Shown piece after piece: positions 1-12,202 of a stretch of 64,000 nt of DNA (the stretch's first letter is position 1; each line of letters opens with the position of its first letter). The stretch is taken from contig NC_087176.1 of assembly GCF_035594125.1 (NCBI RefSeq), positions 21,211,591 to 21,275,590 on the forward strand, in the 5' to 3' direction. The notes below the pieces were generated by a model. The model was not told the DNA's origin. It saw only the letters and a list, made by a program, of their open reading frames with translations, and did not search any database. The DNA is from Scylla paramamosain. Lineage: Eukaryota; Arthropoda; Malacostraca; Decapoda; Portunidae. A program made the translations under genes and the position numbers.

Positions 1-175
1 GCACGAGACATAATTGGGTTGACTGACACCTGGAACTTTTGCCTTCATAGTTATAACAACACATCAGTTTCCTCCTCCTCCTACACACACATATAAAACA
101 CACACACAAACACACAAACACACACACAGAGGCATGTTATAGGGAAAAAAAAATCTTATGCAGGACTAGCAAGAC

Positions 176-177
<2 letters not shown>

Positions 178-257
<80 letters not shown>
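178..257. repeat. (GA)n microsatellite
   Basis: An uninterrupted run of about 40 GA dinucleotides. Open frames on either strand here are only Glu-Arg or Ser-Leu repeats and are not genes. Confidence 0.97.
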
Positions 258-260
<3 letters not shown>

Positions 261-321
261 GAGGGGAGGGGAGGGACAGATAGGCACGTGTTGATAGATA
301 AAATATAGACAGGCATGCAGG

Positions 322-368
322 TAGGCAGGCAGGCAGGCAGGCAGACAGACAGACAGACAGACAGACAA
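322..368. repeat. (GGCA)n/(GACA)n tetranucleotide tract
   Basis: Five GGCA units change abruptly into GACA units. This looks like a single tract in which one substitution spread by slippage. Confidence 0.9.
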
Positions 369-1150
369 GCAGACAAGACACGCAAGAGATTCATAGATAG
401 AAAGATGGACACACATAAACATGCTCAAACAAACAGACAAGGCAGGCAGAGCAGGTGGACAATTACACAAACAGGCACATCAGTATTATTTCCCCTTTCA
501 AAAAATTGTTTCTCTAGTGAAAGACAAGTTAAAAATAAACAAGTGTAGTACTAATTATGTTTCTCGTAGGTCATTAAGTTGCATTTATTGGCGGCACGGA
601 ATGAGGGAAGTAATTTTTGCAGCAGCAGTGTGTGCAGGCAATGGAGCAGCGGGACGTGGCATGGCGGTGAAAGGCATCTGTTGCACGCCACATGGAGCTT
701 CCCACACCGACTGAATGCTAGCGACGAGCAAAGCGAGAGGGTTTGCTTGGATATTTCAGAGATTTTGAGCAGATATCAAGGTATATAAATGTCTAGTAAA
801 ACCAAGGTAAGATATCCAGCAAGTTGTGTGTTTGTTATTGGTTTTAACAGGGAAAAACTTGGCAAATTATATTCTTCTTGAGACGCACGTGTCTTACTCT
901 TAGGTTGTATTCCTGTCATTAAAAACAAGCTAAAGAGACCACTGCTTGACATCTTCACTGTGTCTGTATATGCTCAAGGGAAAGCTGAGCATCTATTGTA
1001 TATATTCATAACGTGCAAGTGCTCAAAGAATGCATGACAGTGTTGTCAAGGCTGTGGTTTGCTGCAGTAACTGCGACCCAATATTACATTAGTTTTGCCA
1101 TTATTTTTTGTTTATAATCCGGATTTGATGTTAAACGTTTTACTATTACG

Positions 1151-1360
1151 TGTTTCAGAAAATTTTAGTTATGAATTACGTGTTTGAGAAAATTTTAGTT
1201 ATGAATTACGCGTTTCAGAAAATTTTAGTTATGAATTACGTGTTTGAGAAAATTTTAGTTATGAATTACGCGTTTCAGAAAATTTTAGTTATGAATTACG
1301 CGTTTCAGAAAATTTTAGTTATGAATTACGCGTTTCAGAAAATCTTATTAATTATGAAAA
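1151..1360. repeat. 30-bp minisatellite, about 7 units
   Basis: Seven head-to-tail 30-bp units, each containing AAAATTTTAGTTATGAATTA. Units differ at two positions (TGTTTCAG, TGTTTGAG, CGTTTCAG) and the last unit decays. Because 30 is divisible by 3, a repeating peptide frame exists. It has no other coding support, so I treat it as a tandem repeat and not a gene. Confidence 0.95.
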
Positions 1361-1989
1361 CAAGATAGGAGAAAAGAAAATGTTTTAGTGTTTTACAGGC
1401 ATCCGAGAATAGCAAGAAAAATGTTTTGTCCTCATGTCTATCGTGGAGTAGCATGACTATATTTTTGGGACATTCTCTTATGTCTGTAAAATACTATCAC
1501 TTTTTTTTATATGAAGAAAATTTTCTCCAAGAACAAGGAAATATTTATCAAAGGCTTGATTATAAACAAAGGTGATCACAATATTTTGTATGGCTCATAA
1601 TCGTGTTCTTTTTACGGTTGTGTGATTCTCGCTTTATGATTTCTCCAAAATATAAACGTTTTCTAAGGTTTAGATTCTGCAGAAAGACACACACATAAAT
1701 ACAGACAACCAGAAAGACAGAATCAGACATACAGAAAGAGAGGCAGAGTGCATTTTCACACTTGTACACAACCCTTCACCTTTATTATCTACATCTTTTG
1801 CCTTTAGATCCGTGCAGCTTATCACAAATACCCTCGTTAGAGCCAGCAAATCTACATGAAATGTATTCTTCCTTAACGTTTCTTCGTGTATTTCCTAATC
1901 TTTTTTTTATTTTTTTTACGAGACTGACGTGAATAAAGAAAAGAGAAACACATCAATTTTCAATCCTGATTCAATATCAATTAACGAAG
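1361..1989. other. AT-rich intergenic DNA, nothing recognised
   Basis: The stretch contains poly-T and poly-A runs and a short CACA/GACA-rich patch near 1685-1735. I see no coding or RNA feature. Confidence 0.5.
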
Positions 1990-4900
1990 TTATTATTATT
2001 ATTATTATTAAACCTAACGGAGAAGGCAGAGTGGGACGAGCGCAAGCGCTGTAAGTTGCCAGATGACAACCCCCACCCACCTTGACCGTAGAAAGAAGAA
2101 AGGAAAAGCAATTAGCACAATAGTAGGATGAAATCAGAGCAGGAGGAGAAAATAGGTTAAACAATTATAAAGAACGCCTCAACGAACTGAGAATTATTAA
2201 AACTCACAAAAAAATTCAACAAAAAAAATCAACAATTCTGACTTATTTAATATATGTCAGACAACACGAGTAAATGTAGTATAACTACTTAAAACTTGAT
2301 GGTATAAAATCACAGGTATAGTTACATAATTTATCACAGGTATAGCTGCAAAAGCAACCAGAGTTTAATTGACTAGACTCTTCAAGATTTTGTTCGAAGC
2401 AGACTTGAATTTTTGCACATCACTCGCAGTGCATGTGCCCTCGTCAAGCATGTTCCAAAGTCTTACAGCACAAGGAACAAAGCTTCGCTGAAACTGACTG
2501 GTGTGACACCTAACCTGCTGTAAGCAGCGCGCATGTGAATTTGACGCAAGTCGAGTGTTTCTGGTGGGCACAAATGCATTTGGGATGGAGGCATTCAGCG
2601 GGTGAAGCTGGTTGGCATGGATCTTATATAGCATGCAGACACTGCTGACATTGCGTCGGTGACCAAGATCCCAAGCTGCTTCGCCACCACAGAGGAACCT
2701 AGCGGAGGAGACAACTCTGTCAATGAGACGGAGGTGGGACACAGCTGTGGAAGACCACACAGGAGCACAATACTCCAGCAGTGGAAGAATAAAACACCGG
2801 AAGCAGCTGGCAGAGATAGACTGGTCACCAAAAATCCGGTAAGCCTTCCTCACAACGCCAAGCTTTTGCGAGGCAGAACTGACAAGACGCCTGATGTGCC
2901 GTTCAAAAGACAGTTTTGAGTCGAATCTGACACCCAAAATATCAAGCTCATCACATACTGTCAGAGGCGCGCCATCAACAAGCAGAGGGCCGTGAAGGGG
3001 ATTTAGCGTGCGAGAGCGTGAAATACACAAGCATTTTGATTTTGATGCATTCAGTTTCATGTTCCAGGTGCGACACCAGTCAGATATACGTCTGAGATCC
3101 TCATTCAGGGATGTACTAACATCAAGACGTGAATTCGGTGACTCAACAGTAGCAACAAGTGTCACATCATCTGCATATCCGTAAATAGGATTGCTAGTGA
3201 TTTGTAGTAGATCGGAAGTGTAGACATTGAACAGCAGAGGTCCCAGTACGCTACCCTGGGGAACAGAGTGGACGCTGTACCAGTCACTGTAGCAACTATC
3301 AACGCACACACGGTGGGTGCGGTGGGTCAAAAATTGAGTCAAGATGGACAGTACCGGGCCACCGACACCAAAAGATTGCAGCTTCCTGAGAAGACCGGCA
3401 TGGTTGACTCGGTCAAAAGCTGCAGAGAAATCAAGTTGGACTACCCTGGCTTCATGCCCACAGTCAAGAGCTTGCTGAATCTTATGAGAGATAGTGAGTA
3501 GCGCATCCGTAGTCCCTAGGTTCTTCCGATAAGCAAACTGATTAGCTGGTATCAAATGAGAGTGTTCAAGGTAACGAGAGAGACGACCAGAAATAACATG
3601 TTCAAAGATCTTAGAAAGTAACGGCGTGATAGAGATTGGTCTATAGTTGCTGGCATCAGATGATGGAGAGCCTTTAGGGATCGCTGTGATGTTCGCATTT
3701 CTCCAGCACATGGGGAAACTACCGGTCAGGATTAGGCGTCTGAAGACTGCACTCAGTTTGGGAGCAAGAACTGCAGCTGTTTCCTTCAGAAACATAGGAA
3801 ACATCCCAAGTGGATCCGTGCCGCCATGGGAGTCGAGTGCTAAAAGTAGTCTCATGACTTCCTTAGACCTAAAAGCCAGTTTTGTCAAGACTGGCATGGC
3901 AGGAGGCAACTCGCTGGTGGGGGCTAGAGCTCGACAGAGCTTGGAGTCAAAGTGTTTCATCAGCAGATCAGCTTTGCCTTTTGGACTTGTGATCAGCTGT
4001 CCAGTATCAGAAAGCAGAGCAGGGAGAGATGGTCGCAAACCAAAGACAACTGACTTCAGCGTGGACCACCACTTGTGCGGGTCAGATGCAGTGGATAGTT
4101 TTTCTTTCGCAGAGGTAAAATATTCGCTCTCAGCAGTCCTGTAGACTGCCGCACAGGAAGCTCTGGCAACAGTGCACGCATCCCAAGTTTCACGTGTCCT
4201 TAAGTGTGACCACCTGCGATAAGCCGCTTGCTTAGTGTCTCTAGCAGTACGACAATCAATGTTGAACCAGGCCTTGTCGTTGGAGCGCAAACAAACTTTC
4301 TTTACAGGAACCCTCCGAGAGATAATACGCTTCAGTTCCTCATTCAATGCTGAGACAGGATCAGGGTTGCTCAAGACCGGTCCTAGACGAATACGAGAAA
4401 CGTCTTCTCTGACAGAGCTCCAATTAACGCGCCCCTTCAAGAAGACCTCTTTGGTGACTGTGTATGCAGGAATATTTTGTCTCAAGTTAAGTTAAATACT
4501 AATCGCAGAGTGATCTGATGTGCCAAGAGTTGCCATAGTGGTTACCTTGACTGTCTCTGGTACGTCGGTAAAGACAAGATCAAGCCGATTGCCAGCCAGA
4601 TGTGTTGGACCCACAACTAACTGAGAACATCCAGAGACATTCGCAAAATCAAGAGCAGCACGACCATGGGAGTCAGTTGGAGAAACTGATTCAAGCCATT
4701 CACGGTGATGGGCATTATAATCACCAGCAAAAACAAAGGCTGCCTTTCGGTCCTCATCTTGAATCATTGCCATTGCCATTAACAAGCAGTCAAAGATAGT
4801 ATCGTCACTGTCAGGGTTTCGGTAAGAGCCAAGGATGTAAAAATTCTGGAGCTGCGCACATACACGAATGACGACAGTTTCATGACAGGTACACTCGTAT

Positions 4901-5032
4901 TTCGTTTTCCGATAAGCTGAGAAGCCTTCGCGAATGTGAACCGACATGCCACGTCTCCTTTTACCACGTCTCCTTACAAACCAATGCACAATTCAAGCAC
5001 ATCTCCATTCAAACAGGTGTCGAAGGAGAAAA
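1990..5032 (-). mobile_element. Non-LTR retrotransposon (LINE), 5'-truncated, Jockey/CR1/L2-type RT
   Basis: The element reads on the minus strand: endonuclease remnant (about 5032-4492), reverse transcriptase (4491-2365), then about 350 bp that probably form the 3' UTR. On the minus strand the putative 3' end runs into (TAA)n at 2010-1990, a plausible LINE tail. The right-hand boundary is where coding similarity stops against the TCAC-rich minisatellite, so the endonuclease N-terminus is missing. The left boundary is inferred from the TAA tail only. The RT motifs place it in the broad Jockey/CR1/L2 assemblage, and I cannot assign a clade without a phylogeny. Confidence 0.85.
2365..4989 (-). 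pseudogene. LINE ORF2: AP-endonuclease + reverse transcriptase, split by an in-frame TAA
   Basis: The product would nick target DNA and reverse-transcribe the element's own RNA. The endonuclease part (4989-4492) shows GDYN at residues 89-92 and SDH at 158-160. The RT part (from 4485, 706 codons) shows LDFSAAFD at 351-358, SVPQGSVLGPLL near 407-418 and the catalytic YADD at 437-440. A C-terminal thumb-like region follows. The two parts are in the same reading frame. A single TAA at 4492-4494, two codons upstream of 4485, separates them. Upstream of 4989 another frame continues endonuclease-like sequence for about 40 bases, so a frameshift also lies near 4970-4990. The copy cannot make a full-length protein, although the RT domain itself is open. 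Confidence 0.9.
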
Positions 5033-5033
5033 A

Positions 5034-5540
5034 CTCACTCACTCACTCACTCACTCATACACCAACCCATCCATCCCGTCCCTCACTCATTCACTCATTC
5101 ATTAACCCATCCATTCTTTCCCTAACTCACTCACTCACTCACTAACTCACTCGCCAGTCTATCCATCCCTTCCCTCACTCACTCATTCCCTCACTCACTC
5201 ATTCACTCGCCAGTCCATCCATCCCTTCCCTAACTCACTCACTCACTCACTCATTCACTTGCCAGTCCATCCATCCCTTCCCTCACTCACTCATTCCCTC
5301 ACTCACTCATTCACTCGCCAGTCCATCCATCCCTTCCCTCACTCACTCATTCCCTCACTCACTCACTCGCCAGTCCATCCATCCCTTCCCTCAATTATTC
5401 ACTCAGTCACTCACTCGCCAGTCCATCCATCCCTTCCCTCAATTATTCACTCAGTCACTCACTCGCCAGTCCATCCATCCCTTCCCTAACTCACTCATAC
5501 ACTCACTCACTCATTCACTAATCCATCCATACCTTCCCTC
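5034..5540. repeat. TCAC-rich minisatellite with 48/52/56-bp units
   Basis: Units contain GCCAGTCCATCCATCCCTTC followed by a variable number of TCAC/TCAT tetramers. The GCCAGT anchor occurs at 5153, 5209, 5261, 5317, 5369, 5417 and 5465, giving spacings of 56, 52, 56, 52, 48 and 48. Length therefore changes in 4-bp steps. The left part (5034-5150) is the same tetramer mix without clean anchors. Confidence 0.93.
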
Positions 5541-5817
5541 TCCGTTTACATAAAGAAGGCACAACCAACACGTGACTTTATCGCCAAGCTGAGCGCTATC
5601 GCCACCTCGCCTCTCACTCGCTCAATGACGGGACAATAAACAAGGGAAAAAGCGTAAAGTGACGGAAATTGCAGAGGAAATTACACTCATAACTCAGGGT
5701 TCACGATACTCAGCCCCGCATCAGACACACAGATACTCAGACGCACGCAGAGATAGGGAGGGGATATCACGAATGTGAAAGGAAAGGATAAGCAGGTGCA
5801 GCTCACTCGCTCACTCA

Positions 5818-5875
<58 letters not shown>

Positions 5876-6048
5876 GTAGAAAGAAGAACGTAAGCAGGAT
5901 CGTGAACCAAAAGTGTACAGTGTTTTCTTTTTTTTCTATTATTCTTCTTCTCGAAGCGTTTTCAATAAGCGAATAATTTTGCACACGTGTGAAGGAAACG
6001 CTGTTTTATTTTCTCTTAAACAAATTCCAGTTGTTTTACTTGCTTTCC

Positions 6049-6123
<75 letters not shown>

Positions 6124-6199
6124 TGGAGCTTGGTAGAACGAGAAAGGAGTATAATAAATAAGTCATCAATATAAGCGTAAGTTCAGAGAGTACTGCAAC

Positions 6200-6246
<47 letters not shown>

Positions 6247-6347
6247 GAACTACATAGTTACTAGATCGACGGAAGCAGACTAATGGACCATAAAACACAT
6301 TGAAAGACCGATAAGTAGCCCCATAAATTGTCACTCCCAGTCTTGCT

Positions 6348-6400
<53 letters not shown>

Positions 6401-6675
6401 ACGATTTCCTCATATAAGTACATCCGTGCGGTGGAACAAACACGCGAAGGAAAAGTGTCTCTGTGTCCCCGGAGTCGTGGTGGTGGAGGGCGAGGTTGTA
6501 AGGCGACACCTTAAGAATGCAGGAATCCACAAACCAGCAGTGTTATGAGGCGGCGGCGAGGCACCGCGTGGCATGGACGGCGGCAGTCGAGAGGGAGCAC
6601 GGAGACATACATCCCTGGCTGCCCTCGTCATTGTGATTTCCTAGTGGGACTGGTGGTGCTGGTGGTGGTGGTGGT
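5541..6675. other. Intergenic DNA with four dinucleotide arrays
   Basis: Arrays are (TC)n at 5821-5873, (GA)n at 6052-6119, (GA)n at 6202-6242 and (TC)n at about 6350-6397. Between 6410 and 6650 the DNA is GC-richer. It holds a short open frame from ATG 6517 to TGA 6636 (39 residues, charged and Ala-rich) with no recognisable family. I would not annotate it as a gene without transcript support. Confidence 0.6.
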
Positions 6676-6786
6676 TGTAGTAGTACTTGTAGTAGTAGTA
6701 GTAGTAGTAGTAGTAGAAGTAGCAAGTAGTAGTAGTAGTAGTAGTAGAAGTAGCAAGTAGTAAAAGTAGCAAGTAGTAAAAGTAGC

Positions 6787-6867
<81 letters not shown>

Positions 6868-6946
6868 CAGTAGTAGTAGTGGTAGTAGTAGTAGCATGAA
6901 GTATTAGTAGTAGCAGTAAATAATAGTAGTAGTAGCATCAAGTAGT
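6676..6946. repeat. (TAG/GTA)n trinucleotide array
   Basis: Long imperfect (TAG)n array with interspersed AAGTAGCAAG units. The three frames read as Val, Ser or stop runs, and on the other strand as Leu, Tyr or Thr runs, so the open frames here are artefacts. Confidence 0.95.
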
Positions 6947-8102
6947 AGTGTAGGATGACCAATGATAAACCGGGCAGGGCGTCTGAACTTTAATTCCCAA
7001 AGCGTTTCAAGCTGCAAGTGCCAGTTGGAATAATTTCCCCAGCAAACCACCTGGTGCTGACATGTGCCTCGTATCGTGAGCAGCTGGCAACGAAACACAA
7101 CACAAAATATTTCAAGGAACACACTACAAGTGACAGACAGCTATCATGAATCACACAGAATGAAAACAATTGACCCTGAACTTCATCAAAGACATTCACA
7201 AAACAAAGTAACTTAGGCGGTACCTCCCGTCACTGGACACCCACATTGCATCCTAAACCTTCCCAGCTTGGAAGGACACCACAGGAACCTGGCGCACCCC
7301 GCACAACCCCTGGTAATTCACATGTGTCGGGTCGCCGGCATTGCACCACCTACTCCCTGCACCGTAGCCACGTCACCACATAAATCCTGCACAGCTATGC
7401 ACCGTATGGAGGCAATCCACACATTTTCCCAGAACCATACCCACATCTAACAACACACATAATAATCACAGTCAAATAGAGACATTTATAGTGCTTAACA
7501 TACCTTCAAAGGCCAACACAGGGCCCAGGTGCACCCCACACAACCAACACCACCCTGGTGTTGACACAGCCCTGGTCACGTCACCACTGGCCACCCAGAA
7601 CGCACTTGATAACACCTCACTTCCCTATAATTATATACTAAGCCTCACCTAAGTAATATGCAAAAGGCACACAAAAATAAATATTCATAATATGATCTAC
7701 AAATATACATACAAAAATGCATAAAACAAGAAAAACATGGCAATACACAGGACCGTCCCGAAACCCGGGCGAATACGAACAACCACGACTCCCGTCAGGT
7801 ACTCAAGACATCGTGATTCATGACACAATACCCAATTATAAAACAAACGAATTTTCTCCTGAATGGTATATATATATTTTTTTCCTAATAAATTAAAGGC
7901 ACCCGTACATATTCAAGATTACATCATATTTTGTGTTAACTTCATACGCACTGATCATATCACTCTCTCATATCAAAACATATAATTTTTGTTCTGGTCT
8001 GTATTAAAACTCCGTTGTCAGTTTCTGAAGGTGTACATGATCCATACAGCAGACAATTCTTATCATATTCTCACATGCATGTGTGTATATACCATTACGG
8101 GG
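6947..8102. other. Intergenic DNA, no gene recognised
   Basis: A moderately GC-rich stretch at 6950-7640 contains two loosely similar CA-rich segments (near 7265-7380 and 7505-7600). A minus-strand open frame at 7122-6904 runs into the TAG array. None shows a domain or convincing splice borders. From 7640 to 8100 the DNA is AT-rich. Confidence 0.5.
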
Positions 8103-8623
8103 AAATATTAAGAAGAATCGTGCAGCCCTCTCTCCTATTTTTTTTTTTTTTTTTCGGTTCGTGTCCCCTACAGTGAAGGGAAGCTGGTGGGAAGGCGGGG
8201 TTTTCGGTTCGTGTCCCCTACAGTGAAGGGAAGCTGGTGGGAAGGCGGGGTTTTCGGGTGTGGAAAGGTAATATAGAGCCAATTATCGCCTCTTACCACT
8301 AAAAATAAATAGGGAGCTGCACTACTGTTGCTGTTCATGTTGTTGTGATGGCCGCTGTGTTCTTGCTCTTGCTGCTACCATTCTAACTAAACTTAATTAT
8401 ACCTAATCTAACCTAACTAAACCGGTAAATATGAAATAGAGCAGCACCAGCAGCAGTAGCAGTAGTGCAGCTCCCTGTTTAGTTTTGGTGGTGAGAGGCG
8501 GTATTTGGCTCTATTTTAGCTTTTTCCACCCGAAACCCCGCTTTCCCTCCAGCTACCCAACATTGTGAGGGGTGAGAGCACAAAAAAATAGGAAATAGGG
8601 CCGCACGACTCTTCTTAATATTT
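8103..8623. mobile_element. Foldback/MITE-like element with long imperfect inverted repeats
   Basis: The ends are inverted copies: AAATATTAAGAAG begins the left arm and its complement ends the right arm. The similarity continues inward through the GTGCGGCCCT-type segment, the GCGGGGTTTCGGGTG-type segment, the AGAGCCAA..CGCCTCT segment and AGGGAGCTGCACTACTG. Each arm is roughly 180-250 bp with a short unique centre. There is no ORF. The left arm carries an extra 50-bp tandem duplication (8151-8200 and 8201-8250), absent from the right arm. I see no clear target duplication, so the superfamily is unknown. Confidence 0.75.
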
Positions 8624-9084
8624 AGCCACATACGTACATGAGATGTCTTGTTGCAGCAATGTTAAAGAAATCGTAGGCACAAATACCTTAGCGGATCCAG
8701 TGGAGAACGTATAAGCTTACCCCAGTGAGACACTCACTGTACAGGAGGGCAGCCAAACAGGAACTGCCGCTGGAAACTTGGAAAACCTCACTTTCATATG
8801 AAACAATCCATGAAACCTTGAACGAAGCCCCAAACAGATCGATACGCATATCTTCACTAACGGATTTCACACAACTTTCATCAAAGTAGCATGCAAGTAT
8901 TTTTTTTTCACACTTAAAATTACATAAATCTCCCTGGAACTGTAGTGTTTTGTCTTCAGCTCATACTGCCTAGTAGCGACTCTGCCCGTCACACTGTCAC
9001 TGGTGCGACTACAAAGGAGAGAAAATGACAGCTGGTCTCACACTCTCACACACACGCACACACACACGCATATCTGCTTCCTTC

Positions 9085-9118
<34 letters not shown>

Positions 9119-9262
9119 TTTGGCAGCTCTCTCCAAACTGATGGCGCTGCATACATCATGAAGTTGAGATAAAATAGAGGAGAGATGACAGGTATTGGCG
9201 GCAGTGCTGAGATGCTGGGAGGAAACACTCTAGCTGACAAACTGTTACTTCATGCACAGACA
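8624..9262. other. Intergenic DNA with a (GT)n tract, no gene recognised
   Basis: Holds CA-rich sequence at 9050-9070 and (GT)n at about 9086-9112. There is no recognisable coding sequence before the LINE begins at about 9263. Confidence 0.5.
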
Positions 9263-11200
9263 GTGATAGTGTCTGGCATGGAGGCATACATTCCTCACTC
9301 ATTTTCTTGTCCTAAACCTTCTAAACCTTGGTTAAACACAGCTTATTCTCGTGCTATACATGATAGAGAGGTGGCCCACAAAAGGTACTTAAGCCTTCCA
9401 TCACCAGAATCTCATGCACTTTATATTTCTGCCCGGAACCATGCCAAGTATGTTCTCCAACTAGCCAAAAACTCCTTCATTAACAGAAAGTGTCAAATTT
9501 TTTTAAGATCTAACTCCCCTCATGACTTCTGGCATCTAGCCAAAATATCTCCAATACTTTCCTTCTTCTTCTTCCCCTCCTCTATTTCAACCAGATGGCA
9601 CCACTGCTATCACATCTATTTCTAAAGCTGAACTCTTTGCTCAAACCTTTGATAAAAACTCTACCTTGAACGATTCTGGGCTTGTTCCTCCCTCTCCTCC
9701 ACCCTCTGACTACTTCATGCCACCTATTAAAATTCTTCGCAATGATGTTTTCCATGCCCTCGCTGACCTAAACCCTCGGAAGGCTTATGGACCTGATGGG
9801 GTCCCTCCTATTGTTCTCCGAAACTGTGCCTCCGTGCTTGCACCTTGCATAGTCAAACTCTTTCAGCTCTGTCTGTCAACATCTACCTTTCCTTCTTGCT
9901 GGAAGTTTGCCTACATTCAACCTGTTCCTAAAAAGGGTGACCGTTCTAATCCCTCAAACTACCGTCCTATTGCTTTAATTTCCTGCCTATGTAAAGTTTT
10001 TGAATCTATCATCAACAGGAAGATTCTTAAACATCTATCACTTCACAACCTTCTATCTGATCGCCAGTATGGGTTCCGTCAAGGCCGCTCTACTGGTGAT
10101 CTTCTGGCTTTCCTTACTGAGTCTTGGTCATCCTCTTTTAGAGATTTTAGTGAAACTTTTGCTGTTGCCTTGGATATATCAAAAGCTTTTGGTAGAGTCT
10201 GGCACAAAGCTTTGATTTTCCAAACTACCCTCCTACGGCTTCTATCCTTCTCTCTGTAACTTCATCTCAAGTTTCCTTTCTGACCGTTCTATTGTTACTG
10301 TGGTAGACGGTCACTGTTCTTCTCCTAAATCTATTAACAGTGGTGTTCCTCAGGGTTCTGTCCTGTCACCCACTCTCTTCTTATTATTCATTAATGATCT
10401 TCTAAACCAAACTTCTTGTCCTATCCACTCCTACGCTGATGATACCACCCTGCACTTTTCCACGTCTTTTCATAGACGTCCAAGCCTTCAGGAGGTAAAC
10501 ATTTCACGCAAGGAAGCCACAGAACGCTTGACTTCTGATCTTTCTAAAATTTCTGATTGGGGCAGAGCAAACTTGGTATTGTTCAATGTCTCAAAAACTC
10601 AATTACTCCATCTATCAACTCGACACAATCTTCCGGACAGATATCCCTTCTTCTTAAATGACACTCAACTGTCCCCCTTTTCTACACTGAACATCCTCGG
10701 TCTGTCCTTTACTTATAATCTGAATTGGAAACTTCACATATCATCTCTAGCTAAAACAGCCTCTATGAAGTTAGGTGTTCTGAGACGTCTCCGCCAGTTT
10801 TTTCTCACCTCCCCAGCTGCTAACTCTGTACAAGGGCCTTATCCGTCCATGTATGGAGTATGCTTCACATGTCTGGGGGGTTCCACTCATACTGCTCTTC
10901 TAGACAGGGTGGAATCACCGCCGCAATGTTGCATCTCTAGCTGTCTTCTACTGCTATTTTCATGCTAACTGCTCTTCTGATCTTGCTAACTGCATGCCTC
11001 CCCTCCTTCCGCGGCCTCGCTGCACAAGACTTTGTTCTTTCTCTCACTCCTATTTTGTCCACCTCTCTAACGCAAGAGTTAACCAGTATTCTCAATCATT
11101 CATCCCTTTCTCTGGTAAACTTTGGAACTCCCTGCCTGCTTCTGTGTTTCCACCTTCCTATGACTTGAATTCCTTCAAGAGGGAGGTTTCAAGACACTTA
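9263..11200 (+). pseudogene. Jockey-like reverse transcriptase, copy A, multiply frameshifted
   Basis: The fragment encodes the linker after the endonuclease, the RT domain and most of the C-terminus. Open segments lie at about 9268-9530, 9666-10215, 10300-10830 and 10994-11200, in changing frames. The RT motif SGVPQGSVLSP and the catalytic YADD (near 10435) are present, but the conserved SKAFD of copy B reads SKAFG here (near 10190). Near 10910 about 60 bp present in copy B are deleted, and frameshifts lie near 9540, 10215 and 10830. It is a dead copy. The frameshift near 9540, at GCCAAAATATC, is shared with copy B. Confidence 0.92.
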
Positions 11201-11766
11201 GGGCCGTAGTTTTAGAAAATTTGAGGGCCCTTACATGAGAAATTCGTAGTTTTAAATACCGATTCCTTTGATGAACCCTTACTTGCCACACTGTAAACCC
11301 TTAATATTATTGGAAATGTAAGGGTTAGTGACAAGGGTGTGGTAAGCATGCCTTACATGCTACCCTATAATGAAATAACCGATAAAATCATATAATTATC
11401 TTACAGATATAATCAGAAACGAATTAGCAAGTATTTTACAGCCTCTTTCTTGCTATAGTAACCAACAATTTAACCGTGAGGCAATTTTAGTGACTTTTAG
11501 AAACAGTAAGGATACGATAAAGAAAAAGCGTCAACAAACCCATACTCTGCTCTGCGGCGTGGTCTTCTCAGCTGACTGGTAAGTACCATCACTTATTAGT
11601 TCTTTTAACAGTAAATACAACTTAATATGATTTGTAATGGATACTAAGGAAAAAAAGGAAATAAAGTGGAGATAAAACAACTAATTTCGAGGTACTGATA
11701 ACTAATTTATGTATCAAATGTGATGCATTTTCATTTCGAGATACTTTTCAATTCCGGGAACTTTAT

Positions 11767-11937
<171 letters not shown>

Positions 11938-12202
11938 AACACATACGTGACCACAATTCACTATCTCAAAAGAAATAAATAAATAAAAAGCATCATATTC
12001 CACCCAGATAAAAAATAGTCAATGCCTTGGAACCGTATTTATATAACAACTTAACCTAATGTAACTTAAGCGAACGTGAAATAGCTTTATTACCAAGTGA
12101 AATCAGCATATCGCCCTCCATATTCTCCAAGAATTTTTCAACCTGTCTAATGTTATGTTATGTGGTTTCTTATTGTCTGTCTTTATTCATTATAGATTTA
12201 AC

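Larger units (their letters stand above)
1..1150. other. Intergenic DNA, no gene recognised
   Basis: This stretch holds a (CA)-rich run at about 85-130, a long (GA)n array, a GGCA/GACA tetranucleotide tract and otherwise ordinary AT-rich sequence. The open frames here are either translations of the repeats or short and unlike any family I know. Nothing supports a gene. Confidence 0.6.

Noticed and set aside
1150..1368. 72-codon ORF with a repeating peptide
   Set aside because: It arises because the 30-bp minisatellite unit is divisible by three. There is no other coding evidence.
3647..4144. 165-codon plus-strand ORF, and other plus-strand ORFs at 2.6-3.5 and 4.2-4.5 kb
   Set aside because: They are antisense shadows of the minus-strand LINE reverse transcriptase.
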